NCBI GenBank assembly: GCA_947178105.1
Contig: CAMWXD010000017.1
Coordinates: 1-64,000 of the forward strand
Length of the DNA stretch: 64,000 nucleotides
Source: an uncultured Eubacterium sp.
GTDB taxonomy: Bacteria > Bacillota > Clostridia > Lachnospirales > Lachnospiraceae
Direction: 5' to 3'
Below, one piece after another: positions 50,549 through 59,289 of this stretch (the stretch's first letter is position 1; each line of letters starts with the position of its first letter). Below the pieces are notes generated by a model. It saw only the letters and a list, made by a program, of their open reading frames with translations, made no database searches and had not been told where the DNA came from. Both the position numbers and the translations under genes were made by a program.

Positions 50549-51526
50549 TTAACCACTTTTCATGTACTCTGCCTGTGCCAAATACCCACAGGTACAGCCC
50601 GGACAATTTCTAAGCAGCATATTTTCTATATTCTTCCTATAAATTTCACTACTTTGCACTTCGGTAAGGCCAGCTTTTCTGATATTTCCAACAGGTGGCA
50701 ATACCCAACAGCCTGAGCGTATGTCCCCATTACTTTCTATAAAAATATCTGTCAATCCCAACGGGCATGTCCCTCTGATCGGCTGCCTCGTATAATGCTT
50801 CATCATAAATTGCACTCCGTTTTCACTGATTAAGATACGCCTGCCAACCCTTAGCCACGATCGGATTTTTGCCGCCGCATAGGAAAGCTTTTCTTTTGAA
50901 AGTTCTTCTTTTCCTGCCATTTCAGACTGGCAAAAAAAAGGTATGGAGCGATCCACAATTTCCATATACAAATCCATATCCTGGGACTCTGCATAATCCA
51001 GCATCGCCTCCACATCATCGATATTTTCACCATCAAATAATATTGATATTTTTGCATACAGATCCCAATAGTCACCTTTACTTTTTACTTCATGAATCCA
51101 TCCAATTGCATTCCGTAATCTTTCCTCTGCTCCTGCTGCATTTGCAAAACGATCCTGTTTTCCTATTCCATGATAAGAAAATGAAAAACGATTTACCCCC
51201 CCCCGCACCATTTCCATCACTCTTTCTTTCTCACTAAAATAAAATCCGTTTGTTGTAACTGATACATTTGGGGCATATGCAGACGCAATTTTGCCAATTT
51301 CCAAAATATCCTTTCGTATTGTCGGTTCCCCGCCTGTCAGGGCGATATTGTGAATGTTCCATTGCCCACATGCATCTGCAATCAAATCTGCTATTTCTTC
51401 TAATGATAATTCCTCTTCTGTTTTTTCTTTTTCAGCCAACTGATAAGAATTACAGGAGCGACATCTTTGGTTACATCTTTTTGTTAATTGTATATTCAGC
51501 CGTTTTATGGCAAGCTCTTCTAACAC
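50549..51526 (-). CDS. Radical SAM protein of the polysaccharide locus
   Basis: The 325-residue enzyme has the radical SAM triad C18-x3-C22-x2-C25 (CNQRCRSC) and the SAM motif ALTGGEPTIRKDI (GGE). Extra C-terminal cysteines (RGTCPLGL, RSGCWVLPP, NCPGCTCGYL) suggest a SPASM-like auxiliary cluster. A C9 run (51196-51204, plus strand) within the coding region encodes Arg-Gly-Gly-Val; slippage would break the frame. It lies last in the operon of glycan genes, so it may modify a sugar or lipid, although most SPASM enzymes act on peptides. The substrate is not known. Confidence 0.85.
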   Translation of the reverse strand: MLEELAIKRLNIQLTKRCNQRCRSCNSYQLAEKEKTEEELSLEEIADLIADACGQWNIHNIALTGGEPTIRKDILEIGKIASAYAPNVSVTTNGFYFSEKERVMEMVRGGVNRFSFSYHGIGKQDRFANAAGAEERLRNAIGWIHEVKSKGDYWDLYAKISILFDGENIDDVEAMLDYAESQDMDLYMEIVDRSIPFFCQSEMAGKEELSKEKLSYAAAKIRSWLRVGRRILISENGVQFMMKHYTRQPIRGTCPLGLTDIFIESNGDIRSGCWVLPPVGNIRKAGLTEVQSSEIYRKNIENMLLRNCPGCTCGYLAQAEYMKSG

Positions 51527-51581
51527 TTTGCTCCTCCTCCCAATTTTTAGTCACGCTCCAAAACCGCATAAATATTGCCAC

Positions 51582-52168
51582 TCAATTCTGGATAAACCTA
51601 AGCCATCTGTTGCATCCCCTGTAACTGTCCCCCTCCCGACAATTTTTTGCCCAATCATCTGATTCATCTGAAAATGGCTTTAAAAATGTACCTCTCGTAT
51701 CTACCACTCGGAATCCACTCTGTCTGAGCAGTGCCAGCAAGATATCTTTGTCAAAAACACGCCTATGCCCATGGGCAAGGTCATTTTCTGTAAGCTCGTA
51801 CAAGCTAGACAATAAATTCATCTTTACCGCCATCTGCCTAGATAACGCTGTTGCATTTGGTACAGTAATAAACATCATTCCTCCAGGATACAATGCCTTG
51901 CGGCACACTTCCAGAATTTGCTGCGGAGATAACACATGTTCCAACACATAACTTCAAAATATATAATCGTATTTTTCTGTAACATCCAATTCTTCAAATA
52001 AAGCATAGATAAAAACAACATTCTCGCTAAAGTGCTTACATTTTTAAAGCATTTTTTTACATACCGGCTGTAAATGCGTATATAGGAATCAATGCTCCAT
52101 TTGGAAATCACTGACCCGTCTGTTTTATAAGTATCCGCCACCTGCTCCAAAAAATCCTGTTCATCCAT
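51582..52168 (-). pseudogene. Decayed class I SAM-dependent methyltransferase
   Basis: The start (MDEQDFLEQVADTYKTDGSVIS) at 52168 follows GAGGAG. The N-terminal part to about residue 40 then lacks the GxGxG SAM-binding segment; a different frame continues with HFSENVVFIYALFEELDVT then EKYDYIF, stop TGA, then SYVLEHVLSPQQILEVC, PNATALSRQ and a helical C-terminus. Together these are the order of a polysaccharide-locus methyltransferase with a deletion, a shift and an in-frame stop. It cannot be functional. Confidence 0.7.
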
Positions 52169-52186
52169 ACACACTCCTCTTAACCG

Positions 52187-54061
52187 CTATCCTCGAAATA
52201 CTTTTGATTTCATAATAAACATCGGTCTGTTTAGAAATTCACCAAGCATATCCTGTCTTTCGTTATTGTATCTATCCACCTCCTGATAAATAACGGTATC
52301 ACGCTCCTTTTGCGCAATGCCAATAAACAGAATATCCCAGTATTTTTTTATGCCTTCCAATAAAAACTGCTCCATCTCTGCTTTTGTCCCATATGCAAAC
52401 AACCCATCCTCAGGATTTCCTTTCCAGTTAAATCCCATCTGAAAAACAAGATATTCCGAAACATCTGCCAAATAGTTAATATGCACAAGCATTTGTTCCC
52501 TGGCATCCGCCTTGGACTGTGCACTGAAAAAATCCATTCCCAAATGATGTATCACATTCAAACACAAAATAATATCATACGTTTTCCTTTTTTCCTGAAA
52601 TAAAAAGTATTCTGCAAAAACAGACAGCTTGTCTTCTTTTTTCAATACCTTTGCCGCTGTGCGCACAAATTCAGCATGTGCCCGATTTCCTTCATAATAA
52701 TCTACATGCTCTGCTCCCTCCTCTAACAATTCAAACGTAAAATATCCGGTGTTGCCTCCGATATCCAAGACCCGCTTCCCAGAAAAATCAATATGCCGCT
52801 TCATATAAGTCAGCCTTTCTCTCTCCCATCTGCTTTTCGTCTTTATATTCTCTCCATGAAGGATCCCCTCCAATAACCGGGGAAGCACCTGATAATAGGC
52901 ATGTCTGCCAGCCTGCATATAAAGGCTTTCCAACTGCTCCACATCATAAATCCCCATCGTATCATCTCTTTTATACACATCCGCTTTCAAAAAATCTTCA
53001 TATCTTTCTTTTACAACCTGTTTTCCGTCCTTATGCCAAAAGCATTGCTCATTCCAAAATCCTTTGCAGTCAAATAAGCTTCCCTGCACCCCTCCGCTCC
53101 AAAAATACACCCGGCCTGTATTAATATATGAAATTTCTGCCTGAGTCAGCAGCCCATAATCCTTCAGCAAAAGTTCGAAAAAATTATACCCAATATCACA
53201 AAACAGTTGGGAAGTACCCCAAAATCTTGGATTCGCCTCGATCATATAATATGTATTCTGTATCAGCCTTATTTCTACCATAACAAGCCCCTGAAATCCC
53301 AGTTTGTGAAATAAGTTTCTGTAAGGCTCTACAATTTCCTGTTTCTTATGAAAATCAGCACCACACGCTGCTACTATAGATTTTCCACCTTGCTGCTGCA
53401 CAAGGTTTTTCTGAGAATAGCAAAATACATCTCCTGACTTTGAAAAATAAAACAACAGGTAAAAACTAATTCCGCCATTTAAAAACTCATACAAATCAAA
53501 ATCCACTATTCTATATTTTAATAAAAATGTATGATATTCCTGTTCTGTAAGAAGAAAAACAGGAGCGTATGCATTGCCATCAGAAGCAATATATTTTTTT
53601 GGTTTTGCAACAAGTGGAACTGTAAATCTGTCCGTCTCTTTGGCCATTCCCTTTTTTCCCGGAACCGCAATCCCTGCTTCTTTGCAAAGATCATAAAACT
53701 TTGCTTTATCTGAAATCTGTCCATAGATCTTTTGATCTGGCAGCGGAATGACACATCCTTTTTTTTCAAAAATATCCCTGTGCCGCAGCAGGAAACGGTT
53801 CAATGCTTCTGTCGATGGTGTTATCCACATTTTACTTTCCTCTGTGGTTCTTGCTGCCAACTCTAACGCACCCAAAATTTCTTTCAGATCCAGCTCTCTG
53901 ATTTTCCTTATGTAAATGACTTTATTCCGGTAGCTTGTGTTTAATATAGTATCGGATTTTCCTGATGCGATGATGCAATAGGATGTAAAGTTATTTTTTT
54001 TTAACGTCCTTAAAAATGCAATAACAGCTCTTTGGTTATAGCCAGAAAAAATAACGATCAT
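52187..54061 (-). CDS. Fusion protein: ATP-grasp domain and SAM-dependent methyltransferase
   Basis: The ATG at 54061 is used (AAAGGAG 8 bases before). Residues 1 to about 300 of the 624-residue protein look like an ATP-grasp ligase: FSGYNQRAVI N-terminus, middle with VPLVAKPKK, and VEIRLIQNTYYMIEANPRFWGT (E-x-N metal motif). From about residue 415 to the end is a Rossmann methyltransferase with VLDIGGNTGYFTFELLEEGA as the SAM motif and ILCLNVIHHLG. Fusions of this kind are known in exopolysaccharide and capsule loci but rare. It would ligate an amino acid or similar to the glycan and methylate it; that order is inference. Confidence 0.8.
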   Translation of the reverse strand: MIVIFSGYNQRAVIAFLRTLKKNNFTSYCIIASGKSDTILNTSYRNKVIYIRKIRELDLKEILGALELAARTTEESKMWITPSTEALNRFLLRHRDIFEKKGCVIPLPDQKIYGQISDKAKFYDLCKEAGIAVPGKKGMAKETDRFTVPLVAKPKKYIASDGNAYAPVFLLTEQEYHTFLLKYRIVDFDLYEFLNGGISFYLLFYFSKSGDVFCYSQKNLVQQQGGKSIVAACGADFHKKQEIVEPYRNLFHKLGFQGLVMVEIRLIQNTYYMIEANPRFWGTSQLFCDIGYNFFELLLKDYGLLTQAEISYINTGRVYFWSGGVQGSLFDCKGFWNEQCFWHKDGKQVVKERYEDFLKADVYKRDDTMGIYDVEQLESLYMQAGRHAYYQVLPRLLEGILHGENIKTKSRWERERLTYMKRHIDFSGKRVLDIGGNTGYFTFELLEEGAEHVDYYEGNRAHAEFVRTAAKVLKKEDKLSVFAEYFLFQEKRKTYDIILCLNVIHHLGMDFFSAQSKADAREQMLVHINYLADVSEYLVFQMGFNWKGNPEDGLFAYGTKAEMEQFLLEGIKKYWDILFIGIAQKERDTVIYQEVDRYNNERQDMLGEFLNRPMFIMKSKVFRG

Positions 54062-54074
54062 AATAGTGACTCCT

Positions 54075-55871
54075 TTACTCATGTTTATTTTTTGCAAAAT
54101 TTATCTGTTTCTTTGTCAAACGCATTTTTTCTACAAACCGATACCATCTGCTGCTCTTTATACTCTGTAATTCCATTTCCAATCCACAATTCTTTTCCTT
54201 TTGCATGTTAAGCTGTGACTCTAATTCACTGTCCTTTTCTTTTTGCATGTTAAGTTGTAACTCTAATTCACTATCCCTTTCTTTTTGCACTTTTAACTGT
54301 TCTTCTAATTCACAACTTATTTCTTCCTGTATTTTAAGCTTCTCCTTAAAAGCTTTCTGCTCCTTCTCCGCTTCTTGCAACTGTCCTTGTATATATTTGT
54401 ATTTTTCACCCAAAACAGACAACTCATTCTGATATTCATAAAGCCTGTCACGTTTTTCGTACAGGACATCCATGACAATCCTACCGATTTCATCCGCCTC
54501 AAGCCTTTCCATCTCTCCCTGGATAGTAACCGTTATTTTCTCCTTATCAGAAATTCCATTTGGAATCTCAATCGTATAAATAGGATCTAAATTTACAAAA
54601 TACTGCCATTCACCATTGCTATACAACGCATTTTCCGCCTGGAATTTTGTTTTCATTTCGTTCACCAGGATCTGTGCAAGCTTTACTTTTACAAAAATTC
54701 TCTCTGAAGGATCAAACCGCAGTTTTCGTATGTTCATACCATAATTTTCTTCCAAACTGCATGTCCACGAAAAAGCCTCTGTATCCTTTAGTGTAAATTG
54801 CTCACAATACCTCTCCCCACAATGAAACCCCTTTCCCCGATCCACATACAAGCTTCTCGTCTGTTCAAACGCTTCCGGCAAGACACCAAAAATATCATAC
54901 CTGCCGTTATCATCCATAAATGTCTGTTTTGTATAAGCATAGTTTGATTTCATCATCTTTGCTTTTTGTGGATCATTCAGCGCATGATACAGCAACTGTA
55001 TCCCATATAATCTTGTGTATTGCCATACACCTTCTTGCGTACATACCTTTCCAAATGCATATTCCGGTATAAATGCTTTTGCTTTGCAATAAGCTTCTGC
55101 TTCTGGAAATATTCCTAAAAATTCCTGGCGATCTGTGATCCCGGCATATTCATTTAACATTAAAAACAATTCCACACTTGACCGTATCTGTGTTTCTGCC
55201 CGCATTCCACTTGTATTTTTGCCAGCCGAATGTATTCGAAATTTCACCAGCTTTTCCGGCAATACATAGATCTCATAGCTTCTGCAAATCTGTATCCATT
55301 TTACAAAATCCGGTATTTGCCGAAGCCCTTTTCGGAAAAAATCATTTTCAGCGTATACATCTTTTCTAACCAAAATACTTGGGTGGCATAAACAATTTCC
55401 ATGATAAAAAAAATAATGCAGCCATTCCTGACGTGTGCGATTTTCTGATTGAAATAAATGATAATAAAACCCATTTTCATCTGTATACGTATCCCCGTTA
55501 TCGTCAATCACTTCTGCGTTCGTAAATACAGCCACGCATTCAGGGTGTGCACGCAACGCTTCAATCTGTTTGTTCAGCTTGTTCTTCATCCATAAATCAT
55601 CACTATGATGAACTGCAATATAATCGCCTGAAATATAATTTTTCACAACATCGTCGATCGAACCGCCATGCCAGTTATAATCATGCCGTATCGTAATAAT
55701 CTGTGGATACTTCTTCTTATACTCACAAATAATGTCCCACGACCGATCTGTCGAACAATCATCTACAATCAGAAATTCAAAATCCTGATATGTCTGGTTT
55801 AATACGCTTTCAATACTCTGTCGTAAAAATTTTTCATGATTATACGATGTTAAAATAACAGATATTTTCAT
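54075..55871 (-). CDS. Glycosyltransferase family 2 with long coiled-coil tail
   Basis: The 598-residue protein has an N-terminal GT2 domain of about 220 residues (MKISVILTSYNHEKFLRQSIESVLNQTY; DDCSTD; VAVHHSDDLW with the DxD-type acidic site as HSDDLW). A middle region of about 250 residues has no named domain, and a C-terminal coiled coil (about 490-590) is built from tandem 14-residue repeats (LxxQLxMQKEKDSE). The tail may oligomerise the enzyme or set chain length. It overlaps the upstream part of the ATP-grasp gene region by a few bases and is part of the operon. Confidence 0.87.
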   Translation of the reverse strand: MKISVILTSYNHEKFLRQSIESVLNQTYQDFEFLIVDDCSTDRSWDIICEYKKKYPQIITIRHDYNWHGGSIDDVVKNYISGDYIAVHHSDDLWMKNKLNKQIEALRAHPECVAVFTNAEVIDDNGDTYTDENGFYYHLFQSENRTRQEWLHYFFYHGNCLCHPSILVRKDVYAENDFFRKGLRQIPDFVKWIQICRSYEIYVLPEKLVKFRIHSAGKNTSGMRAETQIRSSVELFLMLNEYAGITDRQEFLGIFPEAEAYCKAKAFIPEYAFGKVCTQEGVWQYTRLYGIQLLYHALNDPQKAKMMKSNYAYTKQTFMDDNGRYDIFGVLPEAFEQTRSLYVDRGKGFHCGERYCEQFTLKDTEAFSWTCSLEENYGMNIRKLRFDPSERIFVKVKLAQILVNEMKTKFQAENALYSNGEWQYFVNLDPIYTIEIPNGISDKEKITVTIQGEMERLEADEIGRIVMDVLYEKRDRLYEYQNELSVLGEKYKYIQGQLQEAEKEQKAFKEKLKIQEEISCELEEQLKVQKERDSELELQLNMQKEKDSELESQLNMQKEKNCGLEMELQSIKSSRWYRFVEKMRLTKKQINFAKNKHE

Positions 55872-55888
55872 TCAGATTCCCTTTTCCT

Positions 55889-57367
55889 TCATTCATACAA
55901 CGAGACATTTCCCAAAGATGTTTTTTTCATTATAATCTCATTTTTCAAATAAACCTTATCCCATAGCTTTGCACTTATATTTTCTTCCACGGAAAAAACT
56001 GCTGCATTTTCTATATAAGAAAGAAACAATGCCGTCCTGTTTCGAATTAATGGTTTGGATGCAAGTACCGTCAGATTGTAATTTCCTTCTATCACTGGCA
56101 GCCTTGTAACCATATCAATCTCATATATTTCGCCTATTTTACCGTGAATCATTTTCTCTGTTTCCCGCAAAGTGGATGTACCAAGCAGCTCTACATTTTT
56201 ATCGTCTCTGATATGATACGCCACCGCAAACGTTTCCTCACTTTTTACAATCAGCGTTATCCGTATCACTAATTTCTGGTTATACGCGAAAGAAAACAAT
56301 TCCTCCTGTTTCTCATTCAACAGCCGAACATCCAAAAACTGTACTGCTCCTGTCCCTTCTCTGAATCGCTCCGTTCTCTGCATAAATTGATGGTTTCCAT
56401 ACTTTAAAATCAATTTCTCACAAAGCTCTTCCATATCTGCATCATCTTTTTTGCTAAAAATTTTATCCCCATTTCCCTCTGGTACGCATTGCAGGCTATT
56501 TTCTGTCCCCATTTTATCCAAGACACCGTTTTTATCTGCAACACTATTTTCATCCGAACTCGTTTCAGGCTGGCTCATACACCTTTGTTTTCTGTCAGAA
56601 CTCGTTTCCACCTTCATATGCTCCTCATTCATAGAAGCACGTATCCTTTTCAAATAAAGATCCGCCAGATCAGCAGCCGGCCCCTCCATAATCTTTCGCC
56701 CGTTTTCCAAATAAATGCATCTCTGGCAAAGCTGCTTTACCGTATTCATATCATGGGTGACAAATAAAACTGTCGCCCCGGACTTCATAATCTGATTCAT
56801 CCGAGCCATGCATTTTGCCTGAAACGCAGCATCCCCGACAGCAAGTGCTTCATCCACAATTAAAATATCCGGGTCAGAATAAACTGCAACCGAAAATGCA
56901 AGCCTGACAAACATGCCACTGGAATAATTTTTCACCGGCTGGTGAATAAAATCGCCGATATCCGCAAAATCAGCAATTTCATCAATTCTCCTGCCCATCT
57001 CTTCGCGTGTCATTTTATTTAATGTTCCATTCAGGTAAATATTTTCCACCCCTGTATACTCCGGGTTAAATCCTGCGCCCAATTCCAAAAGTGCGCTGAT
57101 CTTTCCGTTTACAAAAACGCTGCCGTTTGACGAATTTAAAACACCCGTAATGATTTTAAGTAGAGTAGATTTTCCACTGCCGTTTTTCCCAATAATTCCT
57201 ACAATTTCCCCTTTTCGGATCCGAAAGCACACATCATTTAAAGCATGAAATTCCTTGTACTGTGGCTTCACTTTTGGAAACAAGCCTTCTATAATCCTTC
57301 TCTTGTTATTTTGGTACAATTTGTACGTCTTTGTTAAATGATCCACTTCAATCGCATATTCACCCAT
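55889..57367 (-). CDS. Polysaccharide ABC exporter ATPase with C-terminal carbohydrate-binding domain (Wzt-like)
   Basis: The 492-residue protein has a full ABC ATPase in the first about 245 residues: Walker A GKNGSGKST, signature YSSGMFVRLAF, Walker B PDILIVDEALAVGD and H-loop TVLFVTHDM. After a Ser/Glu-rich linker with two near-identical segments (SSDRKQR, SSDEN) comes a Wzt-C-like domain (about residues 340-490), which in other systems reads the capped end of the chain. It pairs with the permease upstream; together they export a finished polysaccharide from the cytoplasm. Confidence 0.92.
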   Translation of the reverse strand: MGEYAIEVDHLTKTYKLYQNNKRRIIEGLFPKVKPQYKEFHALNDVCFRIRKGEIVGIIGKNGSGKSTLLKIITGVLNSSNGSVFVNGKISALLELGAGFNPEYTGVENIYLNGTLNKMTREEMGRRIDEIADFADIGDFIHQPVKNYSSGMFVRLAFSVAVYSDPDILIVDEALAVGDAAFQAKCMARMNQIMKSGATVLFVTHDMNTVKQLCQRCIYLENGRKIMEGPAADLADLYLKRIRASMNEEHMKVETSSDRKQRCMSQPETSSDENSVADKNGVLDKMGTENSLQCVPEGNGDKIFSKKDDADMEELCEKLILKYGNHQFMQRTERFREGTGAVQFLDVRLLNEKQEELFSFAYNQKLVIRITLIVKSEETFAVAYHIRDDKNVELLGTSTLRETEKMIHGKIGEIYEIDMVTRLPVIEGNYNLTVLASKPLIRNRTALFLSYIENAAVFSVEENISAKLWDKVYLKNEIIMKKTSLGNVSLYE

Positions 57368-57379
57368 ATCGGCCTCTTT

Positions 57380-58183
57380 CTACAACATATCTGCAAACTG
57401 CGGCCGCAGCCTGTAAAAAACATATGCCCCAGCCAACAGCAGCACTACTGTAACTGCCCAGAAATACAATGTCAATACCGGATGTTCCCAAAACCAGACC
57501 TGCTTTGAAAACGCCTCCCGATACCCTACACATACATAATACATCGGATTCAGTTTCACAAGCATCTGGGAAGCCTGCGGCATTCCGCTTGGATCCCATA
57601 CCAAAGGTGTCGCCCAAAATCCGACCTGTATGACCAAAGCGATGATATTTAAAATATCTTTTGAAAAAACTGCAAGCGCAGACATCGCCCAGGTTAATCC
57701 CATCAGCAGCGCTACCGCACAAAGATAATAATAAACAACCTGTATATTATAAATATTGGGCGCATACCCATAAAGAAAGTATATCAATACAATAAATACG
57801 ATAAAGAAAAAATGTACAAAGCTGGATGAAACGATCTTTACAAATGGCAATGTGCTGACCCGAAACTGCATATTTTTTACAAGGTACGAATAATCAAAAA
57901 TACACCCTGAACCTGCACCAAACGCATCCGTAAAAAACTGCCAGGACAAAAATGCCGGGATATACCATAATATAAATGGCAGATCGTCAACCGGAGAAGA
58001 ACGAAATCCTACTTGAAAGACATACCATAAAACAAGAATAATCGTTAACGGCAGCATAAATGCCCAGGCGATGCCAAGCAGGGAATTCGTGTATTTGGAT
58101 TTGAAATCATTTTTTGCCAATTCGTAAATAACTTTACGGTCTTTCAATAAGTCTGTAAAGAAATTGATAAAGCCTTTTAGCAT
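57380..58183 (-). CDS. Polysaccharide ABC exporter permease (Wzm/TagG-like)
   Basis: The 267-residue membrane protein with six helices opens with a cytoplasmic amphipathic part (LKDRKVIYELAKNDFKSKYTNSLLGIAWAFMLPL), typical of ABC-2 permeases of O-antigen or teichoic acid export, and a middle segment FGAGSGCIFDYSYLVKNMQFRV. It is 12 bp upstream of the Wzt-like gene. It lies after a 118-bp gap that may hold a promoter. Confidence 0.9.
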   Translation of the reverse strand: MLKGFINFFTDLLKDRKVIYELAKNDFKSKYTNSLLGIAWAFMLPLTIILVLWYVFQVGFRSSPVDDLPFILWYIPAFLSWQFFTDAFGAGSGCIFDYSYLVKNMQFRVSTLPFVKIVSSSFVHFFFIVFIVLIYFLYGYAPNIYNIQVVYYYLCAVALLMGLTWAMSALAVFSKDILNIIALVIQVGFWATPLVWDPSGMPQASQMLVKLNPMYYVCVGYREAFSKQVWFWEHPVLTLYFWAVTVVLLLAGAYVFYRLRPQFADML

Positions 58184-58301
58184 TTGCTCCTCCTGTTTTA
58201 ATATTTTAAATCATATTAATATACTAACTGATAATTTACTTTGTCCATATTCTATACAAATTTTACAGTTCATTTTCCATTCCCATTTTATACATTTATA
58301 T

Positions 58302-59261
58302 CTACCCCCCCCCTAACTTTTCTTCCTCCTCACAAAAATTTACTCGTTCTTCCTCAATCACCAGCGGCCTGCCCATAATACGCGTATTTATGCAAAGGAT
58401 ATACTCTCCGATCAGCCCTAAAAAAATAAGCTGTATCGCACCTAGCAAAAACATCCCTATCAAAAGCGGTGCCGTTCCCACTGTAAAAGTATCCCAATGC
58501 CTGACCTTAAGAATAAAATATACAACAGCTACAGCAATGCTTATAAGAGATATTAAAAATCCTAAAAATGTGGCAAACCGCAACCCGATTTTCGTATAAG
58601 AAGTAAAGCTGAGCATCGCAATGTCATACAACGTATACAAGTTATTCTTCGTTGTCCCAGATCTCCTCCGCTGCTGCTCATATAGGACTTCCTTCCTCTG
58701 AAATCCTAGCTCCGCCACAATTCCACGCAAAAACGGCGCTGGATCTTTTAAGTCTCGTAGCACCTCTATAAACGCCCGATCATACAGCCCAAACCCTGTA
58801 AAATGTTCAATCTGCTCCACTTGCGAAAACTTTTTGATCAACTTATAATAACAAGTCCTAAGGAAACGCATCACTTTATTTTCCCTGCTTGTAGTCTTAA
58901 TGGCGCTTACAATCTTATATCCGTTCTCCCATTCGCGCACCAGTACCGGGATCATATCTACTGGATCCTGAAAATCTGCACACATCAGTATTGCACAGTC
59001 GCCCGTCGTCTGGGTCAAACCGTAATATGGTGAGTTATTCTGCCCGAAATTTTTAGCATTAAAGATCGCCTTGATCCGCTTATCCTCTGCACACAATTCC
59101 CTGATACGCTGCCGTGTTCCGTCTGTGGAATCATTATCAATAAAAATAACCTCATAAGCATACTCTGGAAGCTTTTTCATCTCGCCTGAAATAGCGGTAC
59201 TCAGATCCCTTACATTTTCTACTTCATTGTACGTTGGTATCAGGATGCTTATTTTTCGCAT
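58302..59261 (-). CDS. Membrane-anchored GT2 glycosyltransferase (DPM1/GtrB-like)
   Basis: The 319-residue protein has a GT2 domain (ISILIPTYNEVENVRDL; IDNDSTDGT; ADFQDPVDMIPVLVREWENGYKIVSA with the DxD-like FQD) and two C-terminal membrane helices (about residues 225-250 and 265-290). This is the dolichol-phosphate mannose/GtrB arrangement that loads a sugar onto undecaprenyl phosphate. The last codons are Gly-Gly-Gly from a G9 tract (58305-58313 on the complement) directly at the stop, making the C-terminus prone to change by slippage. Confidence 0.9.
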   Translation of the reverse strand: MRKISILIPTYNEVENVRDLSTAISGEMKKLPEYAYEVIFIDNDSTDGTRQRIRELCAEDKRIKAIFNAKNFGQNNSPYYGLTQTTGDCAILMCADFQDPVDMIPVLVREWENGYKIVSAIKTTSRENKVMRFLRTCYYKLIKKFSQVEQIEHFTGFGLYDRAFIEVLRDLKDPAPFLRGIVAELGFQRKEVLYEQQRRRSGTTKNNLYTLYDIAMLSFTSYTKIGLRFATFLGFLISLISIAVAVVYFILKVRHWDTFTVGTAPLLIGMFLLGAIQLIFLGLIGEYILCINTRIMGRPLVIEEERVNFCEEEEKLGGG

Positions 59262-59289
59262 AGGATAACCCCTTTCTCTATGGCACTTC

